Shown here piece after piece: positions 34,794-43,636 of a DNA stretch of 64,000 bases. The DNA is taken from assembly GCF_006965545.2 (NCBI RefSeq), contig NZ_CP041372.2:2914001-2978000 (forward strand), in the 5' to 3' direction. The notes under the pieces are model-generated. The model saw only the letters and a list, made by a program, of their open reading frames with translations, made no database searches and was not told the DNA's origin. This DNA is from Paenalkalicoccus suaedae. GTDB taxonomy: Bacteria > Bacillota > Bacilli > Bacillales > Salisediminibacteriaceae. Position 1 is the stretch's first letter. Each line of letters starts with the position of its first letter. A program made the position numbers and the translations under genes.

Positions 34794-35255
34794 TTAAACC
34801 CAATCATCTAAAGTCCAATCCTCGGAAATTCTTTCTATAAGTAATGTATCGTTCCACGTCCCCCATTGTGAAAGCTTCTTTTGTTCTTCTGTTAATTGAT
34901 CAACTGTTTCTCTTTGCAATGTTTGATAGTTAACAATTTGCCAAGCAATGAGGTGTCCATCTTTATCCCTTTTATCATCTCTAAAATATTTAGGAAGACT
35001 GAAAGAGTTAGGTATATCGTGATTTGCTATAAACGATACGATATTTCGATTATAAGCCGCTTTTAACGGAAAATGAATAAGGTATTTCGTATTACCTTTT
35101 ACCAATCTTGAAAAATCATCGAAATCACTATCGTATATTTCAGGTAATATTCGAATTAGCTCTCCACAAACCTCATCATTATATATATATTGGAAGTAGG
35201 CTTTTCCCTGAGAGACTTCAATTTTAAAAACATCACCAATTTTTACTCTACTCAT
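34794..35255 (-). CDS. Imm26-like immunity protein
   Basis: 153 residues. The opening VKIGDVFKIEVSQGKAYFQY and the following strands resemble Imm26-type immunity proteins of polymorphic toxin systems. The C-terminal half (SQWGTWNDTLLIERISEDW) is less familiar. GAGGT about 10 bases before the ATG at 35255 selects this start over the one six codons upstream. No toxin fragment lies beside it, so it is an orphan. Last gene of the island before desK. Confidence 0.55.
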   Translation of the reverse strand: MSRVKIGDVFKIEVSQGKAYFQYIYNDEVCGELIRILPEIYDSDFDDFSRLVKGNTKYLIHFPLKAAYNRNIVSFIANHDIPNSFSLPKYFRDDKRDKDGHLIAWQIVNYQTLQRETVDQLTEEQKKLSQWGTWNDTLLIERISEDWTLDDWV

Positions 35256-35550
35256 ATTATCATTACCTCTCATTATTATCCAATTGACCTCAGCAAATTA
35301 TGTCCTCTTCTAAATTGCTTGGCATATGGAAGTATTTATTTGACATACTATTTATTTTGCTTAAAATTCGACAAGTGACAGGCACGAGCAATTCATGTCA
35401 AAAACAATTTGTACTTTTCCTGACTAATGCAATCTATCACAATCTATGAAATAAAATTATCACCATTTTATTTTTAAGATTCATAACAAAGATATTCTTA
35501 TAGTAGCTTATTATGAATAATACAACGAATAAAATTAGCAGAGTTTAGCA

Positions 35551-35670
35551 GCTTGCTCATAGAGCTTACCGACCCGGAGGACATTCGGAGACAATCCATA
35601 GGAATAGGCTCAGCCTCTGACCCCATAGATGTCGTAGAGTGTTCGTAGGGCTGACAGCTCGGAGAGCTGC
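35551..35670 (+). repeat. R1 dispersed repeat, copy 6 (internally deleted)
   Basis: Only 120 bp: both ends are intact (GACCCGGAGGACATTCGGAG; AGCTCGGAGAGCTGC) but about 60 bases of the middle are missing. The helix-forming parts are preserved. It lies at the desK edge of the accessory island. Confidence 0.75.
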
Positions 35671-35718
35671 TCTAATCTAGTTAGCACTTCATAAACTATG
35701 CTCTTCTATATTAAAGGT

Positions 35719-35849
35719 AAGCATCAACCGCTAGCCTGAAAGCAGCGGCAAAATCACCCACTGCTTTCTAACTGCGAGGCCAGCTCAAAAAGCTCGCAAA
35801 ACCCGCAATCTTTTTGTGATGCTTTTCAGACCGCGAAAATCACGCGGTC
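35719..35849 (+). promoter_or_regulatory. Structured leader candidate before desK
   Basis: Nested pairing: AAGCATCA (35719) with TGATGCTT (35817), GAAAGCAG (35738) with CTGCTTTC (35761), GCGAG (35774) with CTCGC (35793), then a separate hairpin GACCGCG/CGCGGTC (35829-35849) that ends about 15 bases before the desK ribosome site. Not part of R1, R2 or R3. Confidence 0.5.
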
Positions 35850-35881
35850 TTCTGATAAACTAAAAGAAAGGGGGCGTCACT

Positions 35882-37012
35882 ATGCCAAACTGGTTTCATC
35901 TTTTCCCTAAAAACACCGGCCTCAGCTTATATGCATGGCTGATCTTTTGTTTACTACCATTTTATTTTGTCCTTAGGTACTCCACGCCGATTGAGATTAC
36001 ACTTGGCATTATGATGATCGTGCTCTTCTTTACGATCTATCGCCTATCCTTTATTAAACGCGGCTGGACCGTTTACGTGTCCGTGAGCCTTGGTCTTATA
36101 ATAAGTACAGGCATGACGCTATATTTTGGGTATGTGTATTTCTTCTTGTTTCTTGCCTTTTTCATCGGCAACATTCGCCACTTCGGCGGATTTATTAGCC
36201 TATACGTGATCAATATTATTACGGCACTAACTGCCGTTGGCTTCGGCTTTTATTTGCAGGATGACATGTTTATGATGCAACTGCCGTTCATCGTGATTAG
36301 CGTCATTGGGGTCTGCCTCCTCCCCTTCACCGTCTACAATCGCAATAAACAGGAGCAACTGGAGCTTGAACTACGGCATGCGAACGAACGCATCTCTCAG
36401 CTTATGGTGACGGAGGAGCGTCAACGAATTGCACGTGATCTCCATGATACGCTCGGACAAAAGCTTTCCTTGATCGGACTTAAAAGTGACTTGGCCGAAA
36501 AATTGGTGATGGTGCGTCCCGAACAGGCGAAGGCGGAAATTGGGGATATCAATCGGACCGCTCGACTCGCACTGATGGAAGTCCGTGAACTCGTTTCTGA
36601 CATGAAGGGAATTAGGCTCTCCGATGAGTTAATTCATATCAGGGAGATTCTGGATGTTGCGGATATAACGCTGACGGTTGATGGCACGAGTGAGCTTGAG
36701 GTGCCTCTCTTGGTCGAAAATACGCTGAGTATGTGTCTGAAGGAGGCTGTCACAAATATTGTGAAGCACAGTCAGGCTTCGGCGTGCGACGTGGTGATTG
36801 AGGATAGGGAAGATCACGTCATGATGCGAGTAAAAGATGACGGAGATGGATTTCCTGTAGCTCGAGATACGCACTCGTCAAGTGGTATTACAGGGATGCG
36901 CGAGCGTTTGGAGTTTATTAATGGGACGCTTGAGATTACGTCTGACGGTGGCACACTTGTGTCGATGCAGGTGCCAAAGATCGTGCAGACGCATCGTAAG
37001 GAGGCTTTGTGA
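35882..37012 (+). CDS. desK: Sensor histidine kinase DesK
   Basis: 376 residues, five transmembrane helices in the first 155 residues, then a coiled coil (QLELELRHANERISQL) and a HisKA_3 domain with the phospho-acceptor His in RIARDLHDTLGQKLSLIGLK, and an ATPase domain (N box AVTNIVKHS, G box GITGMRERLEF). The motif run and layout closely follow Bacillus DesK, which senses membrane thickness in the cold and phosphorylates DesR to switch on des. AAGGGGG precedes the ATG. desR overlaps its stop by one base. The expected upstream partner des is 15 kb away. Confidence 0.93.
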   Translation: MPNWFHLFPKNTGLSLYAWLIFCLLPFYFVLRYSTPIEITLGIMMIVLFFTIYRLSFIKRGWTVYVSVSLGLIISTGMTLYFGYVYFFLFLAFFIGNIRHFGGFISLYVINIITALTAVGFGFYLQDDMFMMQLPFIVISVIGVCLLPFTVYNRNKQEQLELELRHANERISQLMVTEERQRIARDLHDTLGQKLSLIGLKSDLAEKLVMVRPEQAKAEIGDINRTARLALMEVRELVSDMKGIRLSDELIHIREILDVADITLTVDGTSELEVPLLVENTLSMCLKEAVTNIVKHSQASACDVVIEDREDHVMMRVKDDGDGFPVARDTHSSSGITGMRERLEFINGTLEITSDGGTLVSMQVPKIVQTHRKEAL

Positions 37013-37611
37013 TGATTCGAATTGTGATTGCAGAGGACCAGCAGCTCCTTTTGGGTGCGCTTGGATCCTTGCTTGATTTAAATGAGGATATGGAAGTCGT
37101 TGGTCAGGCGTCGAACGGCGCGGACGCAGTCGAGCTTGTCAGGGAGAAGGATCCAGATGTGTGCATCATGGATATCGAGATGCCTGTTAAAACAGGCCTT
37201 GATGCGGCTGAAGAGCTTGCGGATCACGGCTGTAAGGTAATCATTTTGACGACGTTCGCTCGTGCTGGTTATTTTGAGCGGGCGAGAAAAGCGAAGGTAA
37301 ATGGTTATTTATTGAAGGATAGCCCGAGCGATGATTTAGCGAATTCGATTCGGACAATTATGAACGGCAAGCGCGTGTATGCGCCTGAGTTGATTGACCT
37401 TGCATTTGATGAGCCTAATCCGATGACGGAGCGCGAGTCGGATGTGCTGAAGCTGATTGCGGAGGGGAAGACGACAAAGGAAATAGCAGCTTCGCTGCAT
37501 TTGACGAATGGGACGGTGCGGAACTACATTTCGCTTATTTTTGATAAGCTTGAGGTGACGAACAGGATTGAGGCGATTTCGAAGGGGAAGGATCGTGGGT
37601 GGTTGAGGTAG
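37012..37611 (+). CDS. desR: Response regulator DesR
   Basis: 199 residues. Receiver domain with the acidic pair in IAEDQQ, phospho-acceptor Asp in CIMDIEMPVKTG and Lys in LLKDSP; C-terminal LuxR/NarL helix-turn-helix (MTERESDVLKLIAEGKTTKE, IAASLHLTNGTVRNYI). The ATG overlaps the desK stop as TGATG with AAGGAGG upstream, so translation is coupled. It activates the desaturase gene at 19596; a dyad at 19488-19505 is the likely target. Confidence 0.93.
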   Translation: MIRIVIAEDQQLLLGALGSLLDLNEDMEVVGQASNGADAVELVREKDPDVCIMDIEMPVKTGLDAAEELADHGCKVIILTTFARAGYFERARKAKVNGYLLKDSPSDDLANSIRTIMNGKRVYAPELIDLAFDEPNPMTERESDVLKLIAEGKTTKEIAASLHLTNGTVRNYISLIFDKLEVTNRIEAISKGKDRGWLR

Positions 37612-37651
37612 GTTCGGTTTGGGCATGTTGGAGGTCAGGATCAAAAGCGGG

Positions 37652-38212
37652 ACCTCCGGTCCCCTTCACGTCGTTCGCAACTACCTGTGTTTGCTTGCTC
37701 AACTATTTCGATCGGCCAGCGGCCGCTCGAAAGGATTTTCGCTGCGCGTTAGTGCCACACTGGTAGTACGCTCTCGCCGCTTCGGGTCTCTTCGGTACGT
37801 TGAATATGTAGCTTAACCTTCTTTATTTATTGTTGGAAGGTTTTTTAGTCATGCTTTTGTAGACTAGCTTCTATAAATTCTGTTTTTGAATTGCTTTTGA
37901 TAGAGCGAGTTAATAAGTGCTAGCAATATACGTGCTAGTTCGTCATAAAATTTACTGTTTAAGTCAAAGATCCTTTTAACCCTATATAAAAGAAGATGGA
38001 TGTTGATTATGGTTCATAAATTTTGTATACGGTTCATTTAGCCAGAATACGGTTCATAAATTTCTCATACCGTTCATAAATCTTGCACACGGTTCAATAA
38101 TTCCTGATACGGTTCATTTTTTCTATTTAACAAACTGCCATGCTACAAATTAACATAGAAAGAAGCTCTTTAGTAAGCAGCACTTCATCAACTCGCTCGC
38201 AGAGCTGGCAGA
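37652..38212 (-). repeat. Long direct repeat A (R2 copy 5 + R3 array + R1 start)
   Basis: About 560 bp that recur at 49916-50476 with constant offset 12,264 and only a few mismatches, no indels seen. It contains R2 copy 5 (37652-37797; right arm eroded) and an R3 array with GTTCA at 38012, 38032, 38052, 38072, 38092 and 38112 (exact 20-bp period). Confidence 0.85.
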
Positions 38213-38376
38213 CCCGTAGGACATTCGGAGACAATCCATAGGGGAGAGAGGTCTTTGAGATCCCGCAGGAAGCGTTTAGAGGGAGACGGCAGTCGAGCTC
38301 TGCTAACGAGGAAGCTCAAAGACCGGCCCTATGGATGTTGTAGAGTGTCCGAAGGGCTGACAGCTCAGAGAGCTGC
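38191..38376 (+). repeat. R1 dispersed repeat, copy 7
   Basis: Full-length sense copy. Beyond 38212 it differs from the partner R1 at 50455 by about one base in ten, so the recent duplication ends within the first 20-30 bases of this element. Confidence 0.78.
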
Positions 38377-38473
38377 ACTAACTAAGTTAGCACTTTATGA
38401 ACTCAGTTCGACAAGTGACAGGCACTATTTCCAAGCACCAAATACCGCTCCTTCCTAACACCCTCACCTAATT

Positions 38474-39757
38474 TCAGCACACTACTTCCCCATCTTTATT
38501 AATCTTTGTTCCAAACGGCTCGGATAATCTACCAATCCGGTTTATTACTTCTTGATCATTCGTTAATGTAGGAAATCCCATTTGATAGCGTGGCTTATCT
38601 TTACCTAAGTCGATGGGGCGTAAGGAGATTTGAGTCCATTGGTCATTCTCCCATGTCATATCTACCACAACAGACGTCCAGACGTCGTCATTGGCGATTA
38701 ATCCTTTTGTGCCTCCGTGGCTGCGTGCATCTAATGCGTCTGCTATCGTTGCTTCCTCAGCTAAACCATATTTATCAAAGAATGCTTTAGGTAGGTGCGT
38801 GACGGAGTCGTTTTGAAAAATGAAGTTACCGAGGCTATAAAAAATGGGCTTTCCTTTATATATGTCGATACCTCGAAGGATGTGAGGACCGTGTCCGACA
38901 ATGCAATCAGCTCCTGCATCAATTAAGGCTTTTGCTGCTTGTTGGATAAAGTCTGCGGGCTGGTCTTTGGCTGTGCCTGTCATTTCATGAGAATGAATGC
39001 TGACAACTACGACATCGGCTTGTCGCTTTGCTTCATTCACAGAGGCGATCAAGCGCTTCATGTCTGCTTTATGGGGCTCCCTTACTCGACTCGCTCCCTT
39101 CACGTTTTCCGAAGTAGTAAATCGGATGTTGCCCACTGTTACCTCATCCCCATCCCCACCTAGCTCAAAGCCTTCTTTCACTAGTAGCTCTTGATCGGAG
39201 TTAATGGATGTCGCAGATGCAACGTCTTTTAACACCTGAAACTGCTCGTTTGTGACGACGTGTTTGGCGTCGGATCTTAAGAAGTTGACCCCAGGTCGAC
39301 CTGAGACGTAGCGGTTTGCATCACTTGCCTCCCATCCAGAACTATATGTACTTGTTACTCCAATAAATGCTGCGCGTCCTGCCTTTGTTTCCACATAGCG
39401 GGGAGAATTTGCGTCCGTCAGCGTCCTCCCCGCTCCGGCGTAAGGGATGTCGCGCGCCGTGAGCTCCTTCTCCGTAGCTAGCAGGCCGTCATGGAGATAA
39501 TCGAGCGTGTGGTTGTTGGCGATATTCATGATCGTAAAGCCATACTGGAGGAGGTCGTCGAGTACATTTGGAGGGGCCATCGCCCACGTCCCACCGCTCA
39601 CAGGTGCTGGGTAGCCTTGATGATCGTGAGTGGTCACTTCGAGGTTGGTGAACCTGATATCTGCTTTGGTGAAATAGTCGTGAAGCTCGTTTACGGCGGG
39701 ATCGTCGTGAGCGGTTCGGCGAGTAATAAAGCTGTCTCCAGTCAGGATGATGCGCAT
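38474..39757 (-). CDS. CapA-family (poly-gamma-glutamate capsule type) metallophosphatase-fold protein
   Basis: 427 residues. CapA/PgsA-like calcineurin fold motifs: ILTGDSFITRR, TNLEVTTHD, NIANNHTLDY, VVVSIHSHEM, VGHGPHILRG, FYSLGNFIFQ. CapA is part of the poly-gamma-glutamate synthase complex, but there it is membrane-anchored and follows capB/capC; here there is no signal and no partner. AAAGGGGAG precedes the ATG. It starts 15 bases after the nitroreductase stop, so it is the last gene of the catabolic operon. It may be a hydrolase acting on the pathway's substrate or product. Confidence 0.82.
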   Translation of the reverse strand: MRIILTGDSFITRRTAHDDPAVNELHDYFTKADIRFTNLEVTTHDHQGYPAPVSGGTWAMAPPNVLDDLLQYGFTIMNIANNHTLDYLHDGLLATEKELTARDIPYAGAGRTLTDANSPRYVETKAGRAAFIGVTSTYSSGWEASDANRYVSGRPGVNFLRSDAKHVVTNEQFQVLKDVASATSINSDQELLVKEGFELGGDGDEVTVGNIRFTTSENVKGASRVREPHKADMKRLIASVNEAKRQADVVVVSIHSHEMTGTAKDQPADFIQQAAKALIDAGADCIVGHGPHILRGIDIYKGKPIFYSLGNFIFQNDSVTHLPKAFFDKYGLAEEATIADALDARSHGGTKGLIANDDVWTSVVVDMTWENDQWTQISLRPIDLGKDKPRYQMGFPTLTNDQEVINRIGRLSEPFGTKINKDGEVVC

Positions 39758-39772
39758 GAAATTCTCCCCTTT

Positions 39773-40513
39773 CTACCTAAGTCGAAATCCTTGGCTTTGA
39801 ATGAAGCCTGTGAGCGATTCGCGTCTTGGTTGCTTTAAATAATGGGCGGTTTGATAGCCCCAGCCGTGATCCTTTCGATTCGATTCTCGTGTTTGATAAT
39901 AGGTTCTTGTCGTTTCTTCGTAGTCCTTTAGCGCACTGTCGAGTTGCTCAAATTGATAGCGATCGTGATGGAGTGAGCCTCCAGCAGGCAGTCTCGGCTT
40001 TTGACAATGCTGTTTAGAGGGGTAGCCTAAGCACATGCCCATGATCGGAACGGTCCAAGATGGAAGCTCAAGTAGCTTCGCCACCTGCTCCGCTTCATTA
40101 CGAATGCCCCCTATCATCACGCCACCTAACCCTTTCGACTGCGCTGCTAAGAGAGTGTTTTGTGCGACGAGCGCTGTATCTACCGCTCCCACAAGTAGGT
40201 TCTCCACTTCATGGATAGCAAAGTCCGTTGCATACGTTTCGGCTAGACGAAAATGCTTGTAGTAGTCGAGAATAAATACGAGAAATACTGGTGCCTCCTC
40301 GACATAACGTTGGTCGCCGCATAGCTTACGAAGTACTCGTTTTTTACTAGGGTCGGTCACATGAATCATGCTGTAGGCTTGCAGGTGATGGGAGCTTGGG
40401 GCACATCGCGCAGCAGCAATGATCTCCATAAGGAGCGAGTCCGAGACCACATCTTCCGTAAAGTGCCGTACGGAGCGATGAGCCTGCATCGTCGTTAGTA
40501 CATCACCTCTCAT
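39773..40513 (-). CDS. FMN nitroreductase, NfsA-like
   Basis: 246 residues, the usual NfsA/FRP length. Seen: the FMN-binding RSVRHF start, CAPSSHHLQ, and the GGVMIGGIRNE and MGMCLGYPS motifs. These enzymes reduce nitro groups, quinones or flavins with NAD(P)H. Its ATG overlaps the stop of the amidohydrolase gene by 4 bases. In the Rut uracil pathway another nitroreductase-fold protein (RutE) removes a toxic aldehyde; whether this one has a comparable clean-up role is unknown. Confidence 0.85.
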   Translation of the reverse strand: MRGDVLTTMQAHRSVRHFTEDVVSDSLLMEIIAAARCAPSSHHLQAYSMIHVTDPSKKRVLRKLCGDQRYVEEAPVFLVFILDYYKHFRLAETYATDFAIHEVENLLVGAVDTALVAQNTLLAAQSKGLGGVMIGGIRNEAEQVAKLLELPSWTVPIMGMCLGYPSKQHCQKPRLPAGGSLHHDRYQFEQLDSALKDYEETTRTYYQTRESNRKDHGWGYQTAHYLKQPRRESLTGFIQSQGFRLR

Positions 40514-41940
40514 GATAGTGCTGCCTCCTTGCGAGAACTAGCTGGCGTGACAAGCTGACCGTATCCAGCCTCCCCTTCGATTGCGCCGTCCTTCATCACG
40601 GTTTTACCTCGTACAATCGTCCGCACGGGCACGCCATGTAGAGGGAAGCCATCGTACGCTGTCACTTTACTTTTACTGTGCAATTCCTCGCGCTTTAGCG
40701 TTCCTGATTTTTGCAAATCAACAAGTGTAAAGTCCGCATCCGTCCCAACCTGCAAGGAGCCCTTTTGTGGATAAATTCCGTGAAGCTTAGCTGGCTCCTC
40801 CGCTAACAATCGAGCAATGTCTGTAATCAGAAGGCGATTATCGTGAACGGCAGTTAATAGGAGTGGAGCCAAGCTTTCTACTCCGCACATACCAGCGGGG
40901 ATGGACCATAGCTCCCCGTCCTTCTCTTCTTCTGTATGAGGTGCATGATCGGAGCAAACGTGCGAGATCGTTCCATCCTTGACCCGTTCCCATAAACGCT
41001 TTTGATCCTTTTCATATTTAACGGGCGGGTATACCTTCATTTGAGGACCGACGTGGTCGTAGTCTTTGTCGGATAAGAATAGATAGTGAGGACACGTTTC
41101 TACTGTAATTGGATAGCCTGCTTCCTGCGCTTCTTTTACCGCATCGACTCCTCCCGCGCTACTCACGTGTAAAATGTGTAGTCTTGTGCCAAGATCCTTT
41201 GCCATCGCAATCCCTGATTGTACGGTCGTTACCTCTACAAGCTCTGGTCGACTTTGAATAAGGTCGTCATAGCTTGTCCCCTGCCTTGCTTCAACCTCTC
41301 TCGTGAATGCTTGAATTAAATGATTGTTTTCTGCGTGCACGGCAAAGAGATTCCCAGTCTTCGAGACTTCCTTCATCATGCTGTACACTTCCCCATCATC
41401 AAAGGGTGGGATCACATCCTCCATCCCTGGCTTGTAGTTATACATCAGCTGGAACGTCTTTGCGTGAACCGCATAGCCCCAAAAGAATTTAAAGCCAATC
41501 ACTCCTCTTTCGTGCAAAGGCGCAATGTCTTTTTTATTTAGATCGCCGACGCAAATTCCCCAAAGTCCAAAGTCTACGTGCGCCTTGCCTGATAAATTCG
41601 CGACTTGATTATCAAAGCTTTCTACGTCAGAAACTGGGGGTGTCGTGTTTGGCATTTCTAAAATCGTCGTAATACCACCCGCTGCTGCCGCTTGAGACGA
41701 GTAGTAAAAGTCCTCTTTATAGGTGGGACCGGGATCACGAGAGTGAACGTGCGTATCAATGAGGCCAGGTAACACGTGAAGCCCTTTTGCATCAATCACT
41801 TCCTTTGCCTCACCAAGCGTATCTTCCTGCGCGATTGCGGCAATTTCTCCGTTTTTGATATAGATCGTCCCTTTGACAATACGTCCATTCTCTACGAGCA
41901 GTCCGTCGATGATTTTTGTGTCCCACTGTACGTTTGTCAT
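40510..41940 (-). CDS. Cyclic amidohydrolase, dihydroorotase/allantoinase-like
   Basis: 476 residues, amidohydrolase TIM barrel. Metal site: DTHVHSRDPG, the carboxylated-Lys position GFKFFWGY, FAVHAE, LHILHVSSAGG, VCSDHAPH. Overall sequence (DFGLWGICVGDLN, MCGVESLAPLLLTA) is allantoinase-like, yet HxHxR and MPNTTP match the Arg and Asn that hold the substrate carboxylate in dihydroorotase, where allantoinases have HxHxN. I therefore favour ring opening of a carboxylated cyclic ureide such as dihydroorotate. Overlaps both neighbours by 4 bases. Residue roles are family knowledge; substrate is inference. Confidence 0.85.
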   Translation of the reverse strand: MTNVQWDTKIIDGLLVENGRIVKGTIYIKNGEIAAIAQEDTLGEAKEVIDAKGLHVLPGLIDTHVHSRDPGPTYKEDFYYSSQAAAAGGITTILEMPNTTPPVSDVESFDNQVANLSGKAHVDFGLWGICVGDLNKKDIAPLHERGVIGFKFFWGYAVHAKTFQLMYNYKPGMEDVIPPFDDGEVYSMMKEVSKTGNLFAVHAENNHLIQAFTREVEARQGTSYDDLIQSRPELVEVTTVQSGIAMAKDLGTRLHILHVSSAGGVDAVKEAQEAGYPITVETCPHYLFLSDKDYDHVGPQMKVYPPVKYEKDQKRLWERVKDGTISHVCSDHAPHTEEEKDGELWSIPAGMCGVESLAPLLLTAVHDNRLLITDIARLLAEEPAKLHGIYPQKGSLQVGTDADFTLVDLQKSGTLKREELHSKSKVTAYDGFPLHGVPVRTIVRGKTVMKDGAIEGEAGYGQLVTPASSRKEAALS

Positions 41941-42857
41941 GCTGACACCTCCACTGTCCCAATAATTGATGAAAGATCATCGATCTCGTGCGTAACCATA
42001 TATGCTTCTATTTCCTCCAAAATATCAAGCATGGCTGTAGGGTTAATAAAGCTTGCTGTCCCCACTTGCACAGCTGATGCTCCAGCAATCATCATCTCGA
42101 TGGCATCAAGCCCTGTCATGACGCCCCCACACCCAATGATCGGAAGCCTCGTCACTTGTGCCACTTGATAAATCATTCTCACAATGATTGGCTTTACTGC
42201 TGGCCCTGATAGCCCTCCCATAACATTCCCTATGAGCGGCTTGCGTGTATGAGGATCGATCGCCATGGCTAAGATCGTGTTCGCCACGTTCAGCGCATCA
42301 GAACCACCCTCTTCAGCAGCTAAAGCAATCTCTTGAATGTTCGTCACGTTTGGCGTGAGCTTTGTGATGAGTGGCTTTTCTGTCACCTGACGAACTGCTT
42401 GCACAAGCTCTTTTGTCGTTGTTGCGTCCATCCCAAAAGCGTGACCGTCTCCTTTTAAGTTTGGGCAGGATATATTAAGCTCTAATGCCCCGACCGAGGC
42501 GTTCCCCGCAATGATTTCCGACATATCCGCAAATTCCTGAATCGAGTTAGCCGAAATACTCGAAATAAGCGGGACATCATACGCCGCATATGCTGGTATC
42601 GTATGAGCCATATAATACTCGAGCCCCTTGCTTTGAATCCCAATCGAATTAATCATCCCCGCCTGCGTTTCGCAAATTCGTGGCGTTTTGTTACCTGGCT
42701 GCGGAAGCATGGTGATACTTTTTGGCACGAGTGCACCTAATTTCTCAAAATCTAACGCCTGATGCATCTCTGCCCCAAACGCGCCGGATGCTGGCATGAT
42801 TGGATTCTTCAGTGATAGCGAGCCTAGCTGTATCTCCATATTTAACTGTGCGTTCAT
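41937..42857 (-). CDS. Dihydroorotate dehydrogenase-like protein (PyrD class 1B type)
   Basis: 306 residues, FMN TIM barrel like PyrD1B. Kept: NPIMPASGAFG, the orotate-contacting Asn in MINSIGIQ, the catalytic-loop Cys in LELNISCPN, Asn in VANTILAM and the FMN-phosphate end GCGGVMTGLDAIEMM, AVQVGTASF. The usual GLQNPG is GIQSKG here. ATG at 42857 overlaps the pyrK-like stop by 4 bases. No pyrB, carAB, pyrF or pyrE is present and the gene sits with transport and carbamoyl-hydrolase genes, so a catabolic (orotate or dihydropyrimidine reducing) role is more likely than biosynthesis. Confidence 0.85.
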   Translation of the reverse strand: MNAQLNMEIQLGSLSLKNPIMPASGAFGAEMHQALDFEKLGALVPKSITMLPQPGNKTPRICETQAGMINSIGIQSKGLEYYMAHTIPAYAAYDVPLISSISANSIQEFADMSEIIAGNASVGALELNISCPNLKGDGHAFGMDATTTKELVQAVRQVTEKPLITKLTPNVTNIQEIALAAEEGGSDALNVANTILAMAIDPHTRKPLIGNVMGGLSGPAVKPIIVRMIYQVAQVTRLPIIGCGGVMTGLDAIEMMIAGASAVQVGTASFINPTAMLDILEEIEAYMVTHEIDDLSSIIGTVEVSA

Positions 42858-43636
42858 GCAAGCACCACCTTTTCTAATGGGAAAACAGGGCCTTCGATAC
42901 ACACACGGACAGACGAGACACCATCTTGGTCGTTGCGAATATCACAGACACATGCAAAGCAGGCGCCCATCGCACAGCCCATATGCTCCTCTAATGCAAT
43001 CTCGCCAAACACCCCATACTCCTCGATGATTTGTTGTGCAACGAGGGAAAGGCGTTTCGATCCACACGTATACACGGCGCTAATTGCACTCTTCACCATG
43101 AGCTCGTGAATCAAGGCCGACACCTGCAGCACGTCGCTCGTATTATCCTCCTCTGTCACCTTGATGACCGTAGCACCAAGCTCGCTTAACATATCCGCCG
43201 CAAGCAAATCATCTCGAGACCTAGCGGATAAAATCGCCGTACACTGCACGCCTTCTATCGCTGCCTCCTGCGCTAAGGCAGCAAGGGTTGCAATACCAAC
43301 CCCTCGTCCAATAAGCAGGATCGAATTCGCATCGGAAGGAATCGTAAATCCCTGCCCAAGAGGACCAACCACGTCAAGCTGATCGCCTGCTTGAAGCTTT
43401 GACATCTCTATTGTCCCTCGCCCTTTAACGAGATATAAGAATTCGATGGTTGTTGCATTAATCCGGTAAATACTTAGTGGTCTTCGTAGGAAGGGATATA
43501 GACTATCCCCGCAACGAATATGAAAAAATTGACCTGGTCGAATCGGTTCCTCTATCGCGCTAGCGTCGACCGTCATATGCCAATAACGAGCGCTAACTTG
43601 GACATTCGCGAGTATTGGTAAGTGATGAGCCTTCAT
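42854..43636 (-). CDS. PyrK-like FAD/[2Fe-2S] electron transfer subunit
   Basis: 260 residues. FAD-binding RRPLSIYR, the NAD-binding ILLIGRGVGIATLAAL region, and a C-terminal [2Fe-2S] site with cysteines in HMGCAMGACFACVC and RVCIEGPVF. PyrK pairs with PyrD1B to link NAD(H) to the FMN site, reversible in principle. The ATG at 43636 overlaps the amidohydrolase stop by 4 bases. Adjacent pyrD-like gene makes a two-subunit dehydrogenase nearly certain. Confidence 0.88.
   Translation of the reverse strand: MKAHHLPILANVQVSARYWHMTVDASAIEEPIRPGQFFHIRCGDSLYPFLRRPLSIYRINATTIEFLYLVKGRGTIEMSKLQAGDQLDVVGPLGQGFTIPSDANSILLIGRGVGIATLAALAQEAAIEGVQCTAILSARSRDDLLAADMLSELGATVIKVTEEDNTSDVLQVSALIHELMVKSAISAVYTCGSKRLSLVAQQIIEEYGVFGEIALEEHMGCAMGACFACVCDIRNDQDGVSSVRVCIEGPVFPLEKVVLA

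Noticed and set aside
40510-41940. Plain allantoinase
   Set aside because: Not excluded, but the HVHSR and MPNT residues match carboxylate binding in dihydroorotase, and no other allantoin genes are nearby.
41937-43636. Biosynthetic pyrD-pyrK of de novo pyrimidine synthesis
   Set aside because: No other pyr biosynthesis genes are adjacent, and transport, PucR and carbamoyl-hydrolase genes surround them; the catabolic reading fits better, though it needs the rest of the genome.
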